DNA of 13,492 bases from Candidatus Eiseniibacteriota bacterium. GTDB lineage: Bacteria; Eisenbacteria; RBG-16-71-46; CAIMUX01. Numbering within the stretch: the first letter of the stretch is position 1; each line of letters opens with the position of its first letter. The notes beneath the pieces were generated by a model. The model saw only the letters and a program-made list of their open reading frames with translations. It ran no database searches and was not told the origin of the DNA. Below are positions 7,321-13,492 of the stretch, piece by piece. The stretch lies in assembly GCA_029569475.1 (NCBI GenBank), contig JAKQSZ010000013.1:1-13492 (forward strand), in the 5' to 3' direction. The position numbers were made by a program, and so were the translations under genes.

Positions 7321-8517
7321 ATGAAAGACCGGCACGACTCGGATGTGTACCTGCTCAGCGCCGCGCGCACGCCCATCGGCAGGTTCCAGGGCGGTCTGGC
7401 TTCCTTTGGCGCGACCGATCTGGGAGGGCTGGTGGTGGCCGAGGCGCTCCGGCGGGCGGGCGTCGCCGGCGCGGACGTCGACGAGGTCATGATGGGGCAC
7501 GTGCTGCAGGCGGGAGCCGGACAGGCCCCGGCGCGACAGGCGGCCCTCAAGGGAGGCGTCCCCGACACCGTTCCTGCCCTGACCGTCAACATGGTCTGCG
7601 GTTCCGGACTGCGGGCCGTCATGCTGGCCGCCAGCGAGATCCAGGCCGGGCAAGCCGAGGTTGTCGTCGCCGGGGGCATGGAGAGCATGACCAACGCCCC
7701 GTACCTGCTCCCGCAGGCGCGCGGTGGCTATCGCCTGGGCCATGGCCAGCTGGTGGACAGCATGGTCCACGACGGGCTCTGGTGCGCCTTCAAGAACTGG
7801 CACATGGGGTCGGCGGCGGAGGTGATCGCGCGCCGGTTCGAGGTCACCCGCGAGGCGCAGGACGCCTTCGCGGTGGAGAGCCACGCCAAGGCGGTCGCGG
7901 CGATGGACGGCGGGAAGTTCCGCGACGAGATCCTCCCGGTGTCGGTGGCGCAGAAGAAGGGCGATCCCCTCGTCATCAGCGCCGACGAGAGCCCCCGCCG
8001 GGACTCCAGCGTGGAGAGCCTGGCGAAGCTGAAGCCGGCCTTCGAGAAGGATGGAACGGTCACCGCGGGCAACGCCCCGAGCGTCAATGACGGCGCGGCC
8101 GCCCTGATCGTTGCTTCGGGACGTTTCGTCCGGGAGCGGGGGCTTCAGCCTCTGGCGCGCGTCACCGGCTACGCCACTGGCGGCACCTCGCCGGAGATGA
8201 TCTTCCATGCTCCCGTGATCGCGGTGCGCAAGCTGATGGAACGTGCCGGCCGCGGGATCGGCGATTACGATCTGATCGAGGCCAACGAGGCCTTCTCCGC
8301 CCAGGCGCTGGCCAATGGCCGAGAGCTGGGGTGGGACTGGAGCCGGGTCAACGTCAACGGCGGCGCCGTCGCCCTGGGGCACCCGATCGGCGCCAGCGGG
8401 GCGCGCGTGCTGTCGACGTTGCTGTATGCCTTGAAGGATCGAGGAAAGAAGACCGGATTGGCCACCCTCTGCCTGGGGGGCGGCAACGCCGTCGCGCTCT
8501 CGGTCGAAATGGTCTAG
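7321..8517 (+). CDS. Acetyl-CoA C-acetyltransferase (thiolase)
   Basis: The 398-residue protein is a type II-like thiolase with all catalytic elements: nucleophile C93 in NMVCGSG, NEAFSAQ, H354 in [16 protein letters not shown], and the acid/base C384 in [11 protein letters not shown]-terminal [12 protein letters not shown] and [13 protein letters not shown] are also typical of biosynthetic/acetoacetyl-CoA thiolases. It cleaves acetoacetyl-CoA with CoA into two acetyl-CoA, or works in reverse. Sitting after scoAB, it most likely completes acetoacetate use. ATG 7321 follows AGGAAGGAG with 8-nt spacing. A role on longer 3-ketoacyl-CoA or 2-methylacetoacetyl-CoA (isoleucine breakdown) is possible. 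Confidence 0.95.
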   Translation: MKDRHDSDVYLLSAARTPIGRFQGGLASFGATDLGGLVVAEALRRAGVAGADVDEVMMGHVLQAGAGQAPARQAALKGGVPDTVPALTVNMVCGSGLRAVMLAASEIQAGQAEVVVAGGMESMTNAPYLLPQARGGYRLGHGQLVDSMVHDGLWCAFKNWHMGSAAEVIARRFEVTREAQDAFAVESHAKAVAAMDGGKFRDEILPVSVAQKKGDPLVISADESPRRDSSVESLAKLKPAFEKDGTVTAGNAPSVNDGAAALIVASGRFVRERGLQPLARVTGYATGGTSPEMIFHAPVIAVRKLMERAGRGIGDYDLIEANEAFSAQALANGRELGWDWSRVNVNGGAVALGHPIGASGARVLSTLLYALKDRGKKTGLATLCLGGGNAVALSVEMV

Positions 8518-8610
8518 GCCGGATCACCCACGACGACAGATCGCGCATCGAGATCATCACGGCCGGTGCGGCCTGGTTGTCTGGAATGCGGATCCAGGGA
8601 GGAGCAAAAG

Positions 8611-9468
8611 ATGGATCGAAGCCGCCGCATCGGCGTGGTGGGCAGCGGCACGATGGGCAGCGGCATTGCCCAGGTGTTCGCGCAGTCGGGCTATTCGGTG
8701 GTTCTCCTGGACGCGTCCCCGGAAGCGTTGGACCGCGCGACCGCGGGGATCCAGAAGAGCCTGGAGAGGCTGGTCAAGAAGGGAACTCTCGGCGCGGACC
8801 AGGTCGGCGTCATCCTGGAGAAGATCAGCCGGACGACCAAGCCGGAGGCCTTGCGGGAGGCCCAGCTGGTGGTCGAGGCGGTGTTCGAGGACGTCGAGGC
8901 CAAGCGCGAGGTCTTCACCCGCATCAGCCAGGTGACCGTCTCCGATTGCATCCTGGCCTCCAACACCTCCTCGATTCCGATCACGCTCCTGGCCTCGGCC
9001 ACCAACCGCCCCGACCGGGTCATCGGCATGCACTTCATGAACCCGGTGCCGGTCATGCAACTGGTGGAGATCATCCGCGGCCTGGCGACCTCGGATGAAA
9101 CCTACACGGCGGTCGAAAGCGTCGCCCGCATTCTGGGCAAGACGCCGGTCCGGGTGGAGGACTATCCAGGCTTCGTCTCCAACCGTGTGCTCATGCCGAT
9201 GATCAACGAGGCGGCCTTCTGCCTGATGGAAGGCGTGGCCACGCGGGAGGACATCGACACCGTGATGAAGCTGGGGATGAACCACCCGATGGGGCCGCTG
9301 ACGCTGGCGGACTTCATCGGCCTGGACGTCTGCCTGCACATCATGGAGGTTCTGCAGGACGGCCTCGGGGAGGACAAGTACCGTCCCTGCCCGTTGCTGC
9401 GCAAGATGGTCCAGGCCGGGCGCCTGGGGAGAAAGAGCGGGCGCGGTTTCTACGAATACGAGAGCTGA
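8611..9468 (+). CDS. hbd: 3-hydroxybutyryl-CoA dehydrogenase (3-hydroxyacyl-CoA dehydrogenase)
   Basis: The 285-residue product has an N-terminal NAD(P)-binding Rossmann fold ([13 protein letters not shown], with G11-x-G13-x-x-G16) and a C-terminal dimerisation domain ([17 protein letters not shown], ending [14 protein letters not shown]). The catalytic pair H141 ([11 protein letters not shown]) and E153 is present. It interconverts 3-hydroxybutyryl-CoA and acetoacetyl-CoA, feeding the thiolase directly upstream. Length is that of the stand-alone bacterial enzyme, not the fused FadB type. ATG 8611 follows GGGAGGAG (8597-8604); an in-frame GTG at 8566 would add 15 residues ahead of the Rossmann strand and is unlikely. 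The 93-bp gap from thiolase suggests co-transcription. Confidence 0.95.
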   Translation: MDRSRRIGVVGSGTMGSGIAQVFAQSGYSVVLLDASPEALDRATAGIQKSLERLVKKGTLGADQVGVILEKISRTTKPEALREAQLVVEAVFEDVEAKREVFTRISQVTVSDCILASNTSSIPITLLASATNRPDRVIGMHFMNPVPVMQLVEIIRGLATSDETYTAVESVARILGKTPVRVEDYPGFVSNRVLMPMINEAAFCLMEGVATREDIDTVMKLGMNHPMGPLTLADFIGLDVCLHIMEVLQDGLGEDKYRPCPLLRKMVQAGRLGRKSGRGFYEYES

Positions 9469-9614
9469 GCCTACCGCGCCGGACGCTGCACGCCGGATGC
9501 GGTGCGCCGACGGTGCGCGACAGGGGCCTGAGACCGACCCCGGCTCCCCGCCCGATGGCGGCGAGACGGGGCGACTGCAGGGGACGTCAGGGACGCCAAT
9601 AGGGGGTAGTGGTC

Positions 9615-10757
9615 ATGGACTTTCGATTGACCAGCGAGCAGGAGATGATCCGTGATTCGGCCAGGGAGTTCGCCGATAACGAGCTGATGCCCAACGCCGC
9701 GCACTGGGACGAAACCCGCGAGTTCCCGACCGGCGCGGTTCGGAAGCTCGCCGAGCTCGGCTTCATGGGCATGATGGTCGATCCCCGGTGGGATGGCGCG
9801 GGGATGGACTCGGTCTCCTACGTTCTTGCTTTGGAGGAGATCTCCCGCGGTTGCGCCTCGACCGGCGTGATCATGAGCGTGAACAACTCGCTGGTCTGTC
9901 ATCCCATCGAGCACAACGGCACCGACGAACAGAAGGAGCTCTTCCTCAAACCGCTGGCCTCGGGGAGCTGGCTCGGCGCCTATTGCCTGACCGAGCCACA
10001 AGCCGGTTCCGACGCGGGCGCCACCCGGACCACCGCGGTCCGCGACGGAGATGATTGGATCCTCAACGGAACCAAGATCTTCGTCACCAATGGGGGAGCG
10101 GCTGACGCGTTCGTCGTGTACGCCTCGACCGAACCGGAGAAGAAGACACGCGGCATCAGCGCCTTCGTCGTGGAGAAGACGCGGCCGGGCTGCTCGCTGG
10201 GCACGCGCGAGAAGACGCTGGGGATCCGGGCGTCTTCGACCATGGAGGTGATCTTCCAGGACTGCCGCGTTCCGGCGGTCAACCTGCTCGGGGAGGTCAA
10301 CCGGGGCTTCCGCATCGCCATGGAAACCCTCAATGGCGGCCGCATCGGCGTCGCCGCCCAGGCGCTGGGGATCGCCCGCGCCGCCTTCGAGCGCGCCTTG
10401 AACTACTCCCAGACCCGCAAGCAGTTCGACGTGCCGATCAGCTCCTTCCAGGCGATCCAGTGGAAGCTGGCCGACATGGCGACGAGCCTCCAGGCCGCCC
10501 GCCTCCTGACCCTGCGCGCCGCCCACCTGAAGGACCTGAATCAGGACTACGCGGCCGCCGCCGCCGAGGCCAAGCTCTTCGCCTCGCGCGCCGCCGTCGA
10601 GATCGCCGACCATGCCGTGCAGATCCATGGCGGCTATGGCTACGTGTCGGAGTACCACGTCGAGCGGCACTATCGGGACGCCAAGATCACGGAGATCTAC
10701 GAGGGCACGAGCGAGATCCAGCGCCTGGTCATCGCTCGCTCGCTCATGAAGATGTAG
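9615..10757 (+). CDS. Acyl-CoA dehydrogenase 2 (short-chain/butyryl-CoA type)
   Basis: The 380-residue protein has the N-terminal helical domain (MDFRLTSEQEMIRDSAREFA), the beta domain with [20 protein letters not shown] and FVTNGG, and the C-terminal domain with RKQFDVPI, QIHGGYGYVSEYHVER and catalytic base E363 in [10 protein letters not shown]. It is a typical short-chain acyl-CoA dehydrogenase transferring electrons via FAD to ETF. Placement after thiolase and hydroxybutyryl-CoA dehydrogenase suggests butyryl-CoA or a branched short acyl-CoA. ATG 9615 was chosen over the in-frame GTG at 9609 because it gives the family's usual MDFxLTxEQ start and follows a G-rich stretch at 9601-9606. It shares the 16-residue stretch [16 protein letters not shown] with dehydrogenase 1, with synonymous DNA differences. 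Confidence 0.95.
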   Translation: MDFRLTSEQEMIRDSAREFADNELMPNAAHWDETREFPTGAVRKLAELGFMGMMVDPRWDGAGMDSVSYVLALEEISRGCASTGVIMSVNNSLVCHPIEHNGTDEQKELFLKPLASGSWLGAYCLTEPQAGSDAGATRTTAVRDGDDWILNGTKIFVTNGGAADAFVVYASTEPEKKTRGISAFVVEKTRPGCSLGTREKTLGIRASSTMEVIFQDCRVPAVNLLGEVNRGFRIAMETLNGGRIGVAAQALGIARAAFERALNYSQTRKQFDVPISSFQAIQWKLADMATSLQAARLLTLRAAHLKDLNQDYAAAAAEAKLFASRAAVEIADHAVQIHGGYGYVSEYHVERHYRDAKITEIYEGTSEIQRLVIARSLMKM

Positions 10758-10795
10758 GACGCGCCGCCAGAGCCGGTTCGGGGGGGCTGACCGAC

Positions 10796-11944
10796 ATGGA
10801 TCTGACCTACACCCAGGACGAACGCATGGTCCTGGACATGGTCCACGACTTCGCCGAGTCCGACATCCGTCCGTATGCCGCGCAGTGGGACCAGGAGGAG
10901 ACGGTGCCGCTGCCGGTCCTGCGCAAGATGCAGGAGCTGGGGCTGTTCGGGCTCATGATCCCGGAGGAGTACGGGGGCGCCGGAGTCTCTACCGCCTGCT
11001 ATGCCGCCGTGATCGAGGAGGTTTCCCGGGTTTGCGCCGCCGTGGCCATCGCGCTCTCGGTGCACAACTCCGTCGGGGCCTTTCCCGTCCTGCGCTTCGG
11101 CGGCGAGGAGCAGAAGCGTCACTACCTGCCGCTCCTGGCCTCGCGCTGGATCGGCGCCTTCTCCCTGACCGAGCCGGAGGCCGGGTCGGACGCGGCCCGT
11201 CTGCGCTTGAAGGCCGAGAAGCTGCCCGAGGGGGACTACCTCCTCAACGGGACGAAGAGCTTCGTGACCAATGGTTCCATCGCCGACCTCTACCTGGTCA
11301 TGGGACGGACGGCCGAGCTCCCCGAGGCGCCGCACCGCGGGGTCACGGCATTTTTGGTCGAGCGTTCGCTGCCCGGCGTCTCCCCGGGCAAGATGGAACA
11401 CAAGACCGGGCTGCGGGCCTCGGATACGACCGAGCTGGTCTTCGAGAACTGCCGGGTCCCCGAGTCCCAGCGGCTGGGCGCCGAAGGCCAAGGATTCAAG
11501 ATCGCCATGATGAGCCTGGACAACGGCCGGATCGGCGTCGGGGCGCAGGCCACCGGCATCGCCCAGGGCGCGCTCGAAGAGGCCGCGGCCTACGCGCAGA
11601 CCCGGCGGCAGTTCGACCGGCCGATCGCCTCGTTCCAGGCGGTCCAATTCATGCTGGCCGACATGCAGACCCAGATCCGGGCGGCGCGGCTGCTGGTCCA
11701 GAACGCCGCCTGGCTGAAGGACGCCGGCGAGCCCCACGGCAAGGAAGCCGCCATGGCGAAGCTCTTCGCCTCGCGGATGGCCAACCGTGTGGTGCACGAC
11801 GCGGTCCAGATCCACGGCGGCTACGGCTACACCCGGGAGTACGCGGTCGAGCGCTATGCTCGCGACGCGCGGGTGACCGAGATCTACGAGGGGACCTCCG
11901 AGATGCAGCGGCTGGTGATCGCCCGTCACTTGTTGCGCGGCTGA
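10796..11944 (+). CDS. Acyl-CoA dehydrogenase 3
   Basis: The 382-residue product starts MDLTYTQDERMVLDMV and contains FSLTEPEAGSDA, FVTNGS, RRQFDRPI, QIHGGYGYTREYAVER and catalytic base E365 in IYEGTSEMQR. It follows dehydrogenase 2 by only 38 bp and probably shares its transcript. It differs most in the middle domain (AARLRLKAEKLPEGDYLLNG), suggesting another acyl-CoA substrate rather than redundancy. The ATG at 10796 is preceded only by a weak GGGGGGG element at about 10780-10786, so translation may depend partly on coupling. It is the last gene of the plus-strand cluster; no clear intrinsic terminator follows. Substrate unknown. Confidence 0.94.
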   Translation: MDLTYTQDERMVLDMVHDFAESDIRPYAAQWDQEETVPLPVLRKMQELGLFGLMIPEEYGGAGVSTACYAAVIEEVSRVCAAVAIALSVHNSVGAFPVLRFGGEEQKRHYLPLLASRWIGAFSLTEPEAGSDAARLRLKAEKLPEGDYLLNGTKSFVTNGSIADLYLVMGRTAELPEAPHRGVTAFLVERSLPGVSPGKMEHKTGLRASDTTELVFENCRVPESQRLGAEGQGFKIAMMSLDNGRIGVGAQATGIAQGALEEAAAYAQTRRQFDRPIASFQAVQFMLADMQTQIRAARLLVQNAAWLKDAGEPHGKEAAMAKLFASRMANRVVHDAVQIHGGYGYTREYAVERYARDARVTEIYEGTSEMQRLVIARHLLRG

Positions 11945-12172
11945 CCTGGGATGCGCTCCTTGGCCCACTCGGGAAGAAGCTCGGCCCGCATGTCGATTCT
12001 CGCGAAGATGGCGGCCAGGGGCGTAGCGCGCCCCGTAGTCGATCCCAGTGAGCAGGGCGGCGATCGGCGACGGTACCAACTGATGCACGACAACCACGTT
12101 CCCCGTCGGAAGGATGATCGTCGTTGAACAGCTGACAACATAAGCATCCCGATCACCGGGTTTGACGCGGCG
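11926..12172 (-). pseudogene. Possible decayed minus-strand ORF with one frameshift
   Basis: From 12172 the minus strand is open and protein-like (around 12150-12030: SCSTTIILPTGNVVVVHQLV). It breaks at a CCCC run at 12018-12021; deleting one C joins it to a second frame (AIFARIDMRAELLPEWAKER) that ends at TGA 11926-11928, overlapping the 3' end of dehydrogenase 3. The combined piece is about 80 residues with GC-rich third positions. No clear start or ribosome binding site was found, and a TGA lies just upstream (12175-12173). I do not recognise the family. It may be a gene fragment, a small gene hit by an indel, or chance. Confidence 0.25.
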
Positions 12173-12224
12173 TCACCGGGGTGCTGGCGGCGGCCGGATG
12201 GTCTTGCTGAGCAGGAGGGCGGCA

Positions 12225-13492
12225 TCAGGGCGCGCTGCCGGGTTGGGTGGGCGTGCCTTGTGATCTGCCGTGCGCCTTGGCACCGGCGTACCCCGGACCG
12301 CGGACGAGCTTCTCGCCGTAGAAGACCCAAACAGGACCGCGACGTGACGAACCGGACTCTATCGGGCCGAGACCGATACCGAACTCATAGGTCAACGCGT
12401 GCGGCGCCTCGCCCGTGATCCGAAGATGCTCCTCGTGCACCTGCCTATGGTGGCCGTGACAGATCGTGGTGCGATTGGACCGGGCGTTGCTCCCTCCCTG
12501 CGAGCGAAAGACCATGTGATGGACCTCCAACGACTGCCGGCGGCTGCACCCGGGGACGGTGCAATGGCAGCGGTCCCGCTCGAGAATGAGGCGTTGCGCG
12601 GGCTTGGTCTGCGGGTCGGTGTTCTCCCAGACGGAGGTCGCTTGCGCCAGCAGAATCATGGCTGCCGTCCAGACGGGTACCGGTTCCGTGTAAGAAGCGG
12701 ATAGTCTCCGGTCTCCCGGGTCTCCCGGGTCTCCAGGGTCTCCGGGGTCTCCAGGGTCTCCCGAGCCACCAACGGCAGGACTCGGCCTCCTGAGCGCATC
12801 GAGGTCCGGTGGCGCCATGCGGACGACGTACTCGGAGCGGATGGCACGGATGGCTGCATACCAGTCGTCGGCCACCTGGTGCGGCGCCCAGAAGCGGACC
12901 ATGAGGCCTCGCCGTCCCAGTGCGAAGTCCCTCCGGCCCTGGTTGAGGGTTGCATGCAGACGCGCAGATGATTGCAGTCCAGTGACGGCGGCCTCCGCGC
13001 CTGATGGGGACGGCAGCGCAGCCACGGCTTCCTCATCTCCGGCGTTGCGGAGGTCGGGGATGGCGGGATGCGCGGTTATCCGCAGTCCGGTGCCGGCAGC
13101 CAGCGCTCTTGGGGACGGCAGCCCAGCCGCGGCTCCTTCATTTCCGGCGTCACAGGCTGCCTCATCCCCGGAGTCGCGGAGGTCGGGGATGGCGGGATGC
13201 GCAGATGCCTGCACCCCGGTGACTGGCAGAAGTTCTGGACCCTCACCGCCAATGCCACCGCTGCCGTCAACCCGACCGCTGCCGCCAACGACACCGCCAC
13301 CGGAGCCACTGTCGCCACTGCAGCCGCTGATGCCGGTGCTGCTGCCGCGACCCGGCAGATCCGTGTCGTCATCCTCGCGGCGCACGATCGTGGCCGTATC
13401 CGCCTCGGCCTCTACCGCCATCTCCAGGAGGGCCTCCAGCCGAAGCAGCATGACCGGATTCTGGGCAGGGTCGCGAGGATCGCGGACATCCA
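12225..13492 (-). CDS. HNH endonuclease-domain protein, 5' end outside the window
   Basis: The frame is open from the window edge to TGA 12225-12227; an internal ATG at 13451 gives 408 residues, but the frame continues upstream (VRDPRDPAQNPV), so the true start is probably outside. Counting from that ATG, residues 37-70 are a Gly/Ser low-complexity linker, and 78-165 contain tandem repeats of about 40 residues (TG[VL]-x4-AHPAIPDLR). Residues 231-247 are (GDP)5GD, and 288-342 form the HNH domain: CTVPGC, LEVHHMVF, N326 and CHGHH, with paired Cys/His residues for zinc. HNH domains nick or cut DNA; proteins of this DUF222-like style are common mobile-type genes of unclear role. It converges on the catabolic cluster. 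Low-complexity expansion is unusual and could indicate relaxed selection. Confidence 0.85.
   Translation of the reverse strand, partial: DVRDPRDPAQNPVMLLRLEALLEMAVEAEADTATIVRREDDDTDLPGRGSSTGISGCSGDSGSGGGVVGGSGRVDGSGGIGGEGPELLPVTGVQASAHPAIPDLRDSGDEAACDAGNEGAAAGLPSPRALAAGTGLRITAHPAIPDLRNAGDEEAVAALPSPSGAEAAVTGLQSSARLHATLNQGRRDFALGRRGLMVRFWAPHQVADDWYAAIRAIRSEYVVRMAPPDLDALRRPSPAVGGSGDPGDPGDPGDPGDPGDRRLSASYTEPVPVWTAAMILLAQATSVWENTDPQTKPAQRLILERDRCHCTVPGCSRRQSLEVHHMVFRSQGGSNARSNRTTICHGHHRQVHEEHLRITGEAPHALTYEFGIGLGPIESGSSRRGPVWVFYGEKLVRGPGYAGAKAHGRSQGTPTQPGSAP
12708..12761 (-). repeat. 9-bp tandem repeat encoding (GDP)5GD inside the HNH gene
   Basis: Six near-identical 9-nt units of the form GGGTCTCC(C/A/G) on the plus strand encode Gly-Asp-Pro repeats in the minus-strand protein. 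They lie in the linker between the middle domain and the HNH part. Copies differ at a wobble base, so the array is not brand new, but a 9-bp in-frame repeat is likely to vary in number. Confidence 0.8.
12970..13235 (-). repeat. Tandem duplicated segment in the HNH gene (units of about 129 and 108 nt)
   Basis: Protein segments beginning TGVQASAHPAIPDLR (from about 13220), TGLRITAHPAIPDLR (from about 13091) and TGLQSSARLHATL (from about 12983) are repeats with periods of 43 and 36 residues. At DNA level the block GGTCGGGGATGGCGGGATGC on the plus strand appears in both of the first two units (near 13052-13071 and 13181-13200). The third copy continues into the conserved domain, suggesting the other two were copied from it in frame. 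Confidence 0.75.

Noticed and set aside
9469..9614. Small gene or terminator between hbd and dehydrogenase 2
   Set aside because: Only short imperfect GC stems without a T-run and no coding frame with a plausible start.
11945..12224. Intrinsic terminator between the convergent dehydrogenase 3 and HNH genes
   Set aside because: No stem followed by a T-run on either strand; only short repeats such as TCACCGGG and a 5-bp inverted repeat were seen.

Overview
This window is GC-rich bacterial DNA, with G or C at most third codon positions and clear Shine-Dalgarno sequences. It looks like part of an uncultured or metagenome-derived genome. A secreted RCC1-repeat protein, an HNH protein with a low-complexity N-terminal part, and a stand-alone cobalamin-binding mutase subunit beside acyl-CoA catabolism genes would fit an Eisenbacteria-, Acidobacteria- or deltaproteobacteria-like lineage. 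That placement is an impression from gene style, not a phylogenetic result.

Layout. (1) Positions 1-1248 hold a complete-looking IS3-family insertion sequence on the minus strand: two terminal inverted repeats, orfA, orfB and an A8 slippery site for -1 frameshifting. The first base of the window is the outer end of the element. (2) The element has inserted into a minus-strand gene for a secreted RCC1-repeat (beta-propeller) protein (1249-1947). That gene also carries a one-base frameshift, so it is a pseudogene in this sequence. (3) Positions 1948-2564 are a divergent intergenic region with one good promoter candidate facing each way, two short perfect tandem duplications and an 84-nt pyrimidine-rich tract. 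(4) Positions 2565-11944 are a plus-strand catabolic cluster: meaB-type GTPase, stand-alone B12-binding mutase subunit, 3-oxoacid CoA-transferase A and B, acyl-CoA dehydrogenase 1, thiolase, 3-hydroxybutyryl-CoA dehydrogenase, and acyl-CoA dehydrogenases 2 and 3. (5) After a short convergent gap that may hold a decayed ORF, an HNH-nuclease-type gene runs in on the minus strand and leaves the window at its 5' end.

How the genes fit together. The CoA-transferase activates acetoacetate with succinyl-CoA, and thiolase cleaves acetoacetyl-CoA to acetyl-CoA. The hydroxyacyl-CoA dehydrogenase and three FAD-dependent acyl-CoA dehydrogenases supply oxidation steps for short or branched acyl-CoAs. MeaB and the cobalamin subunit serve an adenosylcobalamin acyl-CoA mutase, such as methylmalonyl-CoA mutase, which links propionyl-CoA to succinyl-CoA. 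Together this suggests degradation of branched-chain amino acids or short fatty acids. No enoyl-CoA hydratase, ETF or mutase catalytic subunit is in the window.

The most unusual signal lies between scoA and acyl-CoA dehydrogenase 1. scoA, a 54-codon small ORF, scoB, a 7-copy 20-bp tandem repeat array and the dehydrogenase frame are joined by a succession of ATGA (once GTGA) stop/start overlaps. Most repeat copies create a 7-residue mini-ORF of the type MTPDIG(G/E), and the last repeat ATG is in frame with the dehydrogenase. It could be a translation re-initiation relay, or a side effect of a repeat that expanded from the scoB stop region.
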